47,938 nt of DNA from Candidatus Methylobacter oryzae (GTDB taxonomy: Bacteria; Pseudomonadota; Gammaproteobacteria; Methylococcales; Methylomonadaceae). Below are positions 1 through 8,211 of the stretch, one piece after another. The stretch covers positions 1 through 47,938 of the forward strand of contig NZ_RYFG02000093.1 in NCBI RefSeq assembly GCF_003994235.2, in the 5' to 3' direction. Numbering within the stretch: position 1 is the first letter of the stretch; every line of letters starts with the position of its first letter. The position numbers were made by a program, and so were the translations under genes. The notes under the pieces were generated by a model that worked only from the letters and a program-made list of their open reading frames with translations, made no database searches and had not been told where the DNA came from.

Positions 1-645
1 CTCACCGGAGCCGTGCTGCTCACCGGAGCCGTGCTGCTCACCGGAGCCGTGCTGCTCACCGGAGCCGTGCTGCTCACCGGAGCTGTTGCGCTAACCGGAG
101 CGGTACTGCTGACTGGAGCGGTGCTGCTCACGGGTGCCGTACTGCTGACCGGAGCCGTACTGTTGACAGGAGCCGTACTGTTGACCGGAGCCGTACTGTT
201 GACCGGAGCCGTACTGCTCACCGGAGCTGTTGCGCTAACCGGAGCCGTACTACTGGCCGGAGCGGTACTGCTAACCGGAGCCGTGCTACTCACCGGAGCC
301 GTGCTGCTCACCGGAGCCGTGCTGCTCACCGGAGCCGTGCTGCTCACCGGAGCTGTTGCGCTGACCGGAGCTGTGCTGCTAACCGGAGCTGTGCTGCTAA
401 CCGGAGCTGTGCTGCTCACAGGGGCCGTGCTACTAACCGGTGCTGTCGCACTAACCGGAACGGTGCTACTCACCGGAGCCGTACTACTGACCGGAGCTGT
501 TGCACTAACCGGAGCTGTGCTACCGACCGGTGCGGTGCTGCTAGCTGGTGCGGAGAAATTGGCAGGTGCCGTGCTACTGACCGGAGTCGTGGCGCTAACA
601 GGTACGGTGGCGCTAACCGGAGCCGTCGGGCTAGTTGGCGCCGTC
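1..645. repeat. 18-bp tandem repeat (about 36 units, continuing past the edge)
   Basis: The plus strand shows an unbroken 18-bp period (unit ctcaccggagccgtgctg and variants). Substitutions are mostly synonymous or swap Ser for Ala in the minus-strand protein. Units near 1-100 and 290-360 are almost identical, while those from about 420 to 645 are more diverged. This suggests growth by slippage or unequal exchange, with homogenisation away from the N-terminal edge. Both strands are open across much of the block because the unit is a multiple of three and lacks stops, so the plus-strand reading frame is not evidence for a gene. Confidence 0.95.
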
Positions 646-1103
646 CCGCCGACAGGTGGTGGCGCCGAAATATTGTTATCGGATATCGGCGCTGCTTGAA
701 CACTACCCGTTTCTGTACTTGCCGGCGAAAATTCTCCTCCTGAGACGGACATGTCTACCTCAGGATTAGCGTCCTGGCCACCTTCGCTGTTATTTAATAA
801 AGCGGGAATAACCGTTTCACTGTCTTGAGGACTCGTAGCGATCTCTATATCTTGATGACGAGACTCACCTTGATCGAAATAGGTTTGCTCACTAATATCC
901 TTGCCGGATGTGTCGATGATCAGGTTTTCATTTCCCGCCGAAGGAGCGTCCCCTGCTTGACCGGCAGGGCCGGAAAGCGCTTCTTGCGGAGTTTGGCCGT
1001 TGCCGTTTTCGCCTCGCGCAAGAAGCGTTAAATCATCAAGTAACTGTGCATCTGTTTGCTGGCTGCCGGTCCCGGTACCGCTTGTTTCATTTTGCTCTGC
1101 CAT
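1..1103 (-). CDS. N-terminal part of a TAPVS-repeat protein, probable type I secretion substrate (cut by left edge)
   Basis: The minus-strand frame starting at the ATG at 1101-1103 stays open for about 367 codons to the window edge. It begins MAEQNETSGTGTGSQQTD. The first ~150 residues are acidic, Gly/Ser/Asn/Gln-rich and have no signal peptide. From about residue 153 the chain becomes a hexapeptide repeat, mostly T-A-P-V-S-S or T-A-P-V-S-A, that continues to the edge. Absence of a Sec signal, low complexity and position directly behind ABC exporter and HlyD genes on the same strand point to export by that system; a C-terminal secretion signal would lie outside the window. The start lies 128 nt after the adaptor gene, preceded by a weak purine-rich AAGAGAGA. 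The Thr/Ser/Pro repeat could form an extended stalk or a glycosylated segment. The adhesin-like role is inferred; coding in this frame is fairly sure. Confidence 0.72.
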   Translation of the reverse strand, partial: MAEQNETSGTGTGSQQTDAQLLDDLTLLARGENGNGQTPQEALSGPAGQAGDAPSAGNENLIIDTSGKDISEQTYFDQGESRHQDIEIATSPQDSETVIPALLNNSEGGQDANPEVDMSVSGGEFSPASTETGSVQAAPISDNNISAPPPVGGTAPTSPTAPVSATVPVSATTPVSSTAPANFSAPASSTAPVGSTAPVSATAPVSSTAPVSSTVPVSATAPVSSTAPVSSTAPVSSTAPVSSTAPVSATAPVSSTAPVSSTAPVSSTAPVSSTAPVSSTAPASSTAPVSATAPVSSTAPVNSTAPVNSTAPVNSTAPVSSTAPVSSTAPVSSTAPVSATAPVSSTAPVSSTAPVSSTAPVSSTAPV

Positions 1104-1231
1104 GACACATCTCTCTTACTAATTAATTATTCCGATGCTGCCATACTAGTAGAATTACTTAGTGATTGGCTAGACGTCCAGAAGTTATATACCCATACAG
1201 AACAATACTTGCCGCTACGTTATTGTAGGTA

Positions 1232-2593
1232 TCAGCGTTCGTGGAAAGAACGCGTCACGACGTCAAGGACCGGCTTGGAAAGATAGGTCAGCAGCGTTTT
1301 CTCTCCCGTTACGATTTCCGCGTCAACGCTCATTCCAGGCTGCAACAAATTCTGGCCGGGCGTCTTCCCCATATACGATTTGTCGAGCTTTGCCCAGGCA
1401 ATATAGTAAGGCATCTTGTCATCATCTACGGTACTGGTGGCCGACACGCGTTTCAACGTACCGGTCGCAAAACCGTAGCGCGAATAATCGAAGCTGCTGA
1501 TTCGTAAATTAACCGGCTGGCCGACCCTGACATAGCCAATATCCTTGGGCTGGATATGAACTTGCGCTTCCAGGGGCACGTTGTCCGGGACGATTTGCAT
1601 CAGCACCGCGCCCGGCTGGATTACTTGCCCCACTGTTTGCACTTTTAAGTCATGAACGTAACCCCGGTTCGGCGCGGTAACGACCAGACGTTCGACTTTA
1701 GTTTGCAGATGCCGGATCGACTCTTCCACTTCAGCGATTTCAGCCTGTACGCTTCCCATTTCATTCAGCGCATCGCGATACATCTGGTTGAGAGTGTCGG
1801 CGCGGCGGTTTTGCACTTCGGCCAGTTCCTGCTGGGTAATATCGTTATCCTGCTGGATACGGAAGACTTCGCTGTCCGCGGTTACCTTGGCGCGTTGGGT
1901 TTCCAGCAGCACAGTACGCTTTACCAGCTTGCGAAACGCCAAGTCTTCGCGCAATTTCGCCATTTCTCCGGTTAATTGCTGATGCTGTTTGGCGGCGGCC
2001 AACGCGTGGCCCTGCTGAATAATACGTTGCTTTGTTTGCTCGATTTGACGGTCGAATACAGCTAAAGTCGAGTCGCGCGTAGCAAGCTGTTTACGGTAAA
2101 TCGCCTGCTGAGCCGCCAGTAAATCCGCATACCCGCCCATTAACGGTTCCAAGTTCGGAGTCCGGCCTTCGGCAAAAGCGCTGAGCCGTTCCGAACGCAG
2201 CTTCAGCGCCACCAGCCTGGCTTCCATCTGGCGCAAATCGGCCTGAGCCTGGTCGCCGTCAATGCGCAACACGACCTGGCCGGCCTGCACCAACATATGC
2301 TCTTCGACGGTAATTTCCTTCACTACGCCGCCGTCAAGATGCTGGACGACCTTTATTTCACCGCTGGGTATGATTTCTCCCGGAGCCCGCGCCACTTCGG
2401 TCACGGTGGCCAACCCGGACCAGACGAAGAAAAGCACCATAATCGCCGCCGTAACGCCCAGCATTGGCCGAACAAATACCGGTATGAATTCTTCTTCAAC
2501 ATGCACGTTATCGGACAGAAAGCTCCGTTGGCGACTGCCGAGGCGGACGGGGTGCTGTTGCTGTTTTTCTGTAGATGCCGTCTTTTTGAACAT
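1232..2593 (-). CDS. HlyD-family type I secretion periplasmic adaptor
   Basis: This 453-residue membrane fusion protein links an inner membrane ABC exporter to an outer membrane channel. Visible layout: a cytoplasmic N-terminus of ~42 residues, one membrane helix at about 43-65, a lipoyl-like segment at 75-112 (GEIIPSGEIKVVQHLDGGVV, typical of HlyD/LapC/PrtE adaptors), a long charged alpha-helical hairpin at about 115-300, and a C-terminal beta-rich part to ~440. Length matches the family. It starts 3 nt after the stop of the ABC exporter gene, so the two are co-transcribed, and it precedes the repeat protein. The N-terminal cytoplasmic tail and lack of a lipobox fit type I secretion adaptors rather than RND adaptors. 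Confidence 0.93.
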   Translation of the reverse strand: MFKKTASTEKQQQHPVRLGSRQRSFLSDNVHVEEEFIPVFVRPMLGVTAAIMVLFFVWSGLATVTEVARAPGEIIPSGEIKVVQHLDGGVVKEITVEEHMLVQAGQVVLRIDGDQAQADLRQMEARLVALKLRSERLSAFAEGRTPNLEPLMGGYADLLAAQQAIYRKQLATRDSTLAVFDRQIEQTKQRIIQQGHALAAAKQHQQLTGEMAKLREDLAFRKLVKRTVLLETQRAKVTADSEVFRIQQDNDITQQELAEVQNRRADTLNQMYRDALNEMGSVQAEIAEVEESIRHLQTKVERLVVTAPNRGYVHDLKVQTVGQVIQPGAVLMQIVPDNVPLEAQVHIQPKDIGYVRVGQPVNLRISSFDYSRYGFATGTLKRVSATSTVDDDKMPYYIAWAKLDKSYMGKTPGQNLLQPGMSVDAEIVTGEKTLLTYLSKPVLDVVTRSFHER

Positions 2594-2596
2594 TGC

Positions 2597-5500
2597 TTAC
2601 ATGCCCCCTAGATTCAGTCTTTCCTTAATCGTGTCGAATGGCCCCATTGCAGCTATAGAACCACGTTCCAAATAAATAACGGTATCGGCCAAGCGCATGT
2701 GCGCGGGACGATGAGAAATCATCAATAATGTCGACCGCCCCCGCAACCACGCTATACATCGAAGCAAAGCTTCTTCTCCGGCTTCGTCCAAAGCGTCTCC
2801 AGGCTGGTCCAGTAATGTAATCGGCGACGGCATCAACATTGCCCGCGCCAATGCCAGCCGGATCAGCAAACCTTTAGGCAATTGACTAAGCTGGCTGGCG
2901 GATATGCGGGTATTGAAGCCTTCGGGCATTAACTCGACCTCCGTATCCAAACCGGCCATTTTGGCGGCCCAAGCCAGTTCCGCATCGGTTGCGGCAGGAT
3001 GAACCAAACGCAAATTCTGGGTAATGGTGCCGTAAAAAATATCGCAGTTTTGCGGCATATAGCTGATGCGCGTACGCAGGTCGGTTGCGGCTAATTGGCG
3101 AATATCGACGCCATCCAGCCGTATAGTGCCGGCCTGCGGCGTATACAGACGAGCAATCAGTTTGAGAATAGTCGATTTACCGGTGCCGCTTGCTCCTGCA
3201 ATGACTGCAAACTGCCCCGGCTTTAGAGAAAACGATATGCCCAGCAATGCAGGGTCCGCATCGTTCAGATAACGGAATGAAACGCGCATGAAGTTGAGCT
3301 CTCCTTGGAACGCGGGCCTGATTGCCTGGTGAGCGCCAATATCTATATCAAGCGGCAAGCGCATCAGGTTTTCAATTTGCGAGACGCTGGAACGAATCCT
3401 GCCCAGTGAGTTGGTCGCCAGGAAAATACTTTGCATCGGCCCAACCAGCCGCCAGACCAGCATCATCGTCACAATCATCGCTCCGGAACCGATTTGACTG
3501 TAAATCGCGCCTAATGCGCAAACCACCAGTACCGCAAAACCCGTTAACGAGCTGATAATCTGCGCCACGCCGCCGATACGGGCTTGCGTCTGGTTATCGT
3601 GGAATTTGGCCAGTACGGTTTTGGCGCTTAAATCGCGGAAGCGCTCCAACCATACATCCTTGTTGCCCGAGCAGCGGATGGTATGCATCTGCGTCAAGGT
3701 TTCGTTTATAAATTCAATGCGGGAACTGGCCGCACGCGATAGCCGCGTGCTCATACGCGCACTGTACGATTTTGACGCCCAGCCCAAAAGGCAGTACAAC
3801 GTAATCGCCGCACCGATAACTATCAGCGTCCACGGATTAATGATGCCTATAGTGACCAGGATGACCAAATTAGCCGGCATATCGAGGGTTATCGTCGCCA
3901 AAGGCCCATGAAAAAAATCGCGCAGCCCTTCGAAATTCCTTATCCGCTCGACTTGACGGCGAACCGACACGTTCGATGTTGAATTTACCGGTAAATTGAT
4001 GATCTGCCGGAATACGCGAGTACCCAGAATGTAATCGGCCCGTCCGCCGATATAGGCAATTATATGGCTGCGCAGCCTGCGCATATAAAAATCCAGGCCT
4101 AACAGAAGCAAAATGCCCAACAGCAAATAAACCTGCATCTGCAAATCGCCGCTAGGCAAAACTCTTTCATAGATGGATTTCGTGAATAACGGCGGCGCAA
4201 GCGCGAACAAGGTATTAAAAACGGTTAGCGCGAAAGCCAAAACAATCAACTTTTTGAATCCCCCCAACAATTTATTGAAAAATTTTGTCTCGCTTCTAAG
4301 CGCTGTGGTCTCAACTTCATTAGGCTTGAAAATATAAATCCGGCCTTGCTCGCGATCGGGTTCATGCACCGTTTCGCAAGCGCTGCCGCCGTCAAAGCAC
4401 CTGAAACGTCCGTCCGCCAATTGCTCCAGGATCACCTTCGCATGCACATCCGGCGCTACGAACAGGCAAGGCAGCAACCGGGCATCCAGGTTTTGCAGAT
4501 TGCCGCTAAAACTGTTCGCCACCCATCCCAAATTAGACAACGCGTTACAAAAACCGGAAATATCCAGGTTGCTGTCCGCCGACGGCACCGACACCATGAC
4601 TTCCTTAATCTCGCCATCTACTTCAGTCGTAACCTTTTTTTGCCAAAAACGCACATGCGGCATCGACATCATCAATTCCCTAATATTTCCTTCCCAGCCG
4701 ATAGCGCTAAGCAGCGGCGCCAGACATAGCGAAAAATCGGAAGCCCCCTGAAAATGCTGGCGAATAACCGCAGCAGGCTGGTCCAGACGCGGAGGACGTT
4801 CATAATCGACAGCGACCGCACTTTCAGCTTTCCGTAGAGTGAAATCCGTCATCTCGCCTTCGATAAGCCGGCCGCCGGAGATAGTAAATATGCGGTCGGC
4901 AATTCTTTTCCAAGACGGCCGATGCGTGATCAAAACCATTGTGCACTGCCCTTTTTGCTGCTTCATATATTCCAATAAAAGCTTATCGCCTTCCATGTCC
5001 AGATGACCGTTTGCCTCATCGAACAAAATCACGTTGGGCTTATGCACCAGTACCCTGACCAGCGCGATAGTTTGACGCATGCCTACCGTAACTACTTCGG
5101 TATTGCCCTCGCCGACCGGCGTTTCATAGCCCAACTTCATATTCGCCACGGCCCGGTCCAGTCCCAGTTGGGCCGCGATTTTCAACGCCGGCTCGTTCAA
5201 ACCGTGGTCGAACATCGTCATGTTTTCCAGAATGGTGCCGGTAATCAATGTACCGGCTTGCGGCATGAAGCCAATCTCGCGATGAATGCTGTCGGTGGCA
5301 AAGCTGTTTAAAGGGCGGCCATCAACCAGGACCTCGCCCGCGTCCGGTTGGTGGACGCCGCTTAACAGCGTCATCAAAGCGGTCTTGCCGCTGCCGCAAA
5401 TGCCCTCGATAACGATGCATTCGCCTGCCGCGACTTTCAACGACAGGTTGTTAAAAACCGGCTCCCGGCCTTTGCGCTCCAACGTCACTTGCCGTAGTTC

Positions 5501-6547
5501 AATCTCCTCGCTGATCCTGGGCAGGGGCGGTTTGTCTTGATCGTTGATTTCCGGCATATCGGCCACTTCCTGTAAGGATTTCCTGGCGATCAGGAAAGAT
5601 TGATATTTCGCCCAGGTGGTCAATCCCCGCCGCAGCGGTTGCAGTGTGCGAACGGAAAGCAACATGCAGGCCGCCAAGCCGCCGGGCGTCATTTGTCCCC
5701 ACAAGACGCCCAGCGCTCCGGCAAAAATAACGCTGACAATCATCAGTTGGGAAATCAGCATTCCCATTGCGCCTACCATCGCATTCGCAAAAACCATCGC
5801 TTGGCTGGCTTCGGCATTGGTGGCCTGCAAACGTTCATGGCGGCGCTCCATTTGCGCCTCCATCGCCATCGTTTTCACGGTATAGATACCGCTCAGAACT
5901 TCAATTAAAAAGTTGTTCCGCCTTTCCGTCGCTAAACGGCCATTTTCAACCATCCGGTTTAACCACGGTGCGATTTTGGCAATTAAATACGTAAAAATGC
6001 CCAGCAAGGCCACAGGAACCCAAACGACCCAGTCGCCGATAATGTAAATCATCGCCAGAAATATCAGCATGAACGGAATATCCAGCAATACCAGCAAAAC
6101 CTGGCCCGAGTAGAATTCCGCGACTTTCGCGGCCGCCGCAATGCGCTCGACATGTACGGAGGGCTCTTCATGCTGCAAATAGCGCAACGGTACGCGCAAG
6201 AATTTTTCAAACATTTTTACGCTTTCCAGGTGTTCGAAACGCGCGCCCAACCAACTGGTTACCGTCCCGTTCAATTGCCGGAGGATTTCTTCAAGCATTA
6301 AGCTGACCACCACGCCGGCAACCAGCACCGTCAAGGTTTCCATCGATTGGTTAACCACAACCCTATCCATGATTTGCAGGATAGTCATCGGCAGGACCAA
6401 GCCCAGGATGTTATAAAGAAAGGCGACCAACACCAGAATAGGGATAGCCCGCTGCAAATCGGCCGAACGTATGATATCCAGGAACGGGTTCAGGGAATGC
6501 GTAGCGGACTTAGTTGCACCGTATGACGTTCTACGAAAAGCAAACAT
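2597..6547 (-). CDS. Tandem (double-length) type I secretion ABC exporter
   Basis: At 1316 residues this is about twice the usual type I secretion ABC protein. Order: membrane domain 1 (~35-325), NBD1 (~350-570), a C39-peptidase-like segment without obvious catalytic residues (~595-745), membrane domain 2 (~765-1050), NBD2 (~1085-1305). NBD1 has Walker A GICGSGKT (382-389), Q430, Walker B VILFDE with Glu511, and His542; its signature is degenerate (TVGMRQ). NBD2 has Walker A GASGTGKS (1118-1125), Q1166 and His1279, but Walker B reads LLDQPG, so Gln1248 replaces the catalytic Glu; its signature SQLPKG is also atypical. A single chain can therefore supply a full exporter with unequal ATP sites. 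It lies 2 nt after the regulator gene and 3 nt before the adaptor gene. Substrate assignment to the repeat protein is by context. Confidence 0.92.
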   Translation of the reverse strand: MFAFRRTSYGATKSATHSLNPFLDIIRSADLQRAIPILVLVAFLYNILGLVLPMTILQIMDRVVVNQSMETLTVLVAGVVVSLMLEEILRQLNGTVTSWLGARFEHLESVKMFEKFLRVPLRYLQHEEPSVHVERIAAAAKVAEFYSGQVLLVLLDIPFMLIFLAMIYIIGDWVVWVPVALLGIFTYLIAKIAPWLNRMVENGRLATERRNNFLIEVLSGIYTVKTMAMEAQMERRHERLQATNAEASQAMVFANAMVGAMGMLISQLMIVSVIFAGALGVLWGQMTPGGLAACMLLSVRTLQPLRRGLTTWAKYQSFLIARKSLQEVADMPEINDQDKPPLPRISEEIELRQVTLERKGREPVFNNLSLKVAAGECIVIEGICGSGKTALMTLLSGVHQPDAGEVLVDGRPLNSFATDSIHREIGFMPQAGTLITGTILENMTMFDHGLNEPALKIAAQLGLDRAVANMKLGYETPVGEGNTEVVTVGMRQTIALVRVLVHKPNVILFDEANGHLDMEGDKLLLEYMKQQKGQCTMVLITHRPSWKRIADRIFTISGGRLIEGEMTDFTLRKAESAVAVDYERPPRLDQPAAVIRQHFQGASDFSLCLAPLLSAIGWEGNIRELMMSMPHVRFWQKKVTTEVDGEIKEVMVSVPSADSNLDISGFCNALSNLGWVANSFSGNLQNLDARLLPCLFVAPDVHAKVILEQLADGRFRCFDGGSACETVHEPDREQGRIYIFKPNEVETTALRSETKFFNKLLGGFKKLIVLAFALTVFNTLFALAPPLFTKSIYERVLPSGDLQMQVYLLLGILLLLGLDFYMRRLRSHIIAYIGGRADYILGTRVFRQIINLPVNSTSNVSVRRQVERIRNFEGLRDFFHGPLATITLDMPANLVILVTIGIINPWTLIVIGAAITLYCLLGWASKSYSARMSTRLSRAASSRIEFINETLTQMHTIRCSGNKDVWLERFRDLSAKTVLAKFHDNQTQARIGGVAQIISSLTGFAVLVVCALGAIYSQIGSGAMIVTMMLVWRLVGPMQSIFLATNSLGRIRSSVSQIENLMRLPLDIDIGAHQAIRPAFQGELNFMRVSFRYLNDADPALLGISFSLKPGQFAVIAGASGTGKSTILKLIARLYTPQAGTIRLDGVDIRQLAATDLRTRISYMPQNCDIFYGTITQNLRLVHPAATDAELAWAAKMAGLDTEVELMPEGFNTRISASQLSQLPKGLLIRLALARAMLMPSPITLLDQPGDALDEAGEEALLRCIAWLRGRSTLLMISHRPAHMRLADTVIYLERGSIAAMGPFDTIKERLNLGGM

Positions 6548-6549
6548 GA

Positions 6550-8211
6550 TTATTCAACTCTGGATTCAGCAACTGCTTGCTGTAGTAAAGGATGTGTAAA
6601 ACTGAGCCGGGATTGGGCATTTTCCTGCAACACGCCGCTTTCGATGGCCTGCTCTACCGCCAATTGCACCGTCTGTAGCGGTTCGTGCAAAGCATCGGCG
6701 ATTTCCTGGACCGTGCAGGATTCCGGGCTTTGAGCCAGATGCGCCAACACCGTATGATCCAGGCGAAGGCCGTCCATCCGCGCCGCAATGACCACACGCA
6801 AAGCGAAAGGCATGGTTTTATTGCGATACTGTTGCGCGAGTACAATTGCAAACAGCGGCACGCCTGACGCTCTTCTCGTAATGCCGTCGATAAGCCGGGG
6901 TTCCGTCTCGCCGATCAGATGCGTGGATAAAGCTTCCAGCGCCTCGCCGGACAATCGCCCTAATTTAAAAACCTCATTGGCTAAGGCAACGCCTTGCGGA
7001 AAGCGCCGGCCGGCGATAAGCACCAGTTTATTGTTGGCTACCGCGCCTTGCCGGGTCAGCTTTATCAATATTTCGGCGGACAGTAAATGACTGTCGTCGA
7101 CAATAACAACATCGGGGAGATCTATCGGTTCAGCTTCAAGACATTGAACCAATTCATCCGCTTCGGCCGGAAGCCCGCTCGGAAACCGGTACAAAACGCC
7201 GGTCAGGCTTTTAGGCTGACAAACAAAGTGATAAACGCGGCCGCCTTGCTTGATATGATGCTCGGCCAGATGACGGCAAATGCGCGACTTGCCCATGCCG
7301 GTTTCCCCTTCCAGATAAACCAGGCGGTTGCGGCCCTGGCGAACTTCGGCCATCAATGCATGCAAACGGGCAATTTCCTGCTCGCGCCCGACCAGCGGAG
7401 GCTGCCTGCATTGACCGCTAGTCCAGGGCATTCTCTGAAGCGCCGCAAACGGCAGCACCGATGCCGTTGCATCGACACAGCCCGGCCCAAACACTTGCAA
7501 TAATTCCAACGCGGACGTATCGACTTTGACGGTGCCCGGAACGGTGCTATGCGCAATATTCAGGGCCTGCGCGAAAATCGGGCTGGTGACCACTTCGCCG
7601 GTCCAGCCGCCGTGCCGCTTCATGCTGACAATGGCCATGCCCGCCGACAACCCGCCCCGTAATGCGCGGCCAACACCGGGATAGTTCTTCATCGCCAGGA
7701 AAACCGCGCGCCCGGCATGATAGGCTTTATAAATATCGTATTCGGTACAGGAATGTATACCGAACATCAGCTCGGCGGAGTTGTCTTTACGCGTCAGCAA
7801 CAACGCATCGTTTGCGGATGCAAACGCCGCTAACGACTGCAACAGTTTTTCCAGCGCGTCCGGCGGCGCCGCATCCGGCGCAACGATGCTGAAGACAATA
7901 CAAGGCCTGCGCGCAAGAATACCTTCGTCAAACTGAGGCGGCAGACTAGCAGAGTGAACCGTCGATTCCCGGCTCAAGCCGTGCGACACCGCCATGGTTC
8001 GATTGCTTGCACGCAGCTTTTTGAACAAAACCACCATATGCTGCTTAACCGTGCCAAGGCCTATGCCCAATTCCTTCGCAATTTCCTTGTTGACCTTCCC
8101 GGCTTTCAGCAACTCCAGGATTTGTTTCTGCCTCGGCGTCAACTCCGGCTGTGCGCCGCCATCGGAAGATCCTGCATTTGCCGGAACGGATTCATGCAGC
8201 TCGTGCTTCAT
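6550..8211 (-). CDS. LuxR-type regulator: N-terminal HTH, cyclase-like domain, AAA ATPase
   Basis: A 553-residue protein. A LuxR/GerE helix-turn-helix is at the N-terminus (about 23-75: LTPRQKQILELLKAGKVNKE, then IAKELGIGLGTVKQHM), whereas large LuxR ATPases (MalT/LAL) carry it at the C-terminus. Residues ~102-240 resemble a class III nucleotide cyclase fold (GGLSAGMAIVS, TGEVVTSPIFAQALNIAHST) but lack clear metal-binding aspartates, so it is probably a sensor-like relic. An AAA/STAND-type ATPase follows: VGREQEI, Walker A GETGMGKS (302-309), Walker B VVIVDD (368-373). The C-terminus has a helical, winged-helix-like tail. The ATG overlaps the stop of the upstream outer membrane gene (ATGA), implying translational coupling. 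It likely controls this secretion operon; its ligand is unknown. Confidence 0.82.
   Translation of the reverse strand: MKHELHESVPANAGSSDGGAQPELTPRQKQILELLKAGKVNKEIAKELGIGLGTVKQHMVVLFKKLRASNRTMAVSHGLSRESTVHSASLPPQFDEGILARRPCIVFSIVAPDAAPPDALEKLLQSLAAFASANDALLLTRKDNSAELMFGIHSCTEYDIYKAYHAGRAVFLAMKNYPGVGRALRGGLSAGMAIVSMKRHGGWTGEVVTSPIFAQALNIAHSTVPGTVKVDTSALELLQVFGPGCVDATASVLPFAALQRMPWTSGQCRQPPLVGREQEIARLHALMAEVRQGRNRLVYLEGETGMGKSRICRHLAEHHIKQGGRVYHFVCQPKSLTGVLYRFPSGLPAEADELVQCLEAEPIDLPDVVIVDDSHLLSAEILIKLTRQGAVANNKLVLIAGRRFPQGVALANEVFKLGRLSGEALEALSTHLIGETEPRLIDGITRRASGVPLFAIVLAQQYRNKTMPFALRVVIAARMDGLRLDHTVLAHLAQSPESCTVQEIADALHEPLQTVQLAVEQAIESGVLQENAQSRLSFTHPLLQQAVAESRVE

Noticed and set aside
1-645. 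Possible CRISPR array
   Set aside because: The repeats are directly tandem without spacers, 18 bp long and keep a reading frame, so this is a coding minisatellite.
13-699. Plus-strand 228-codon frame of LLTGAV repeats
   Set aside because: It is the antisense of the minus-strand TAPVS repeat. The 18-bp unit lacks stops on several frames; only the minus frame has a plausible start, a non-repetitive N-terminus and an operon context.
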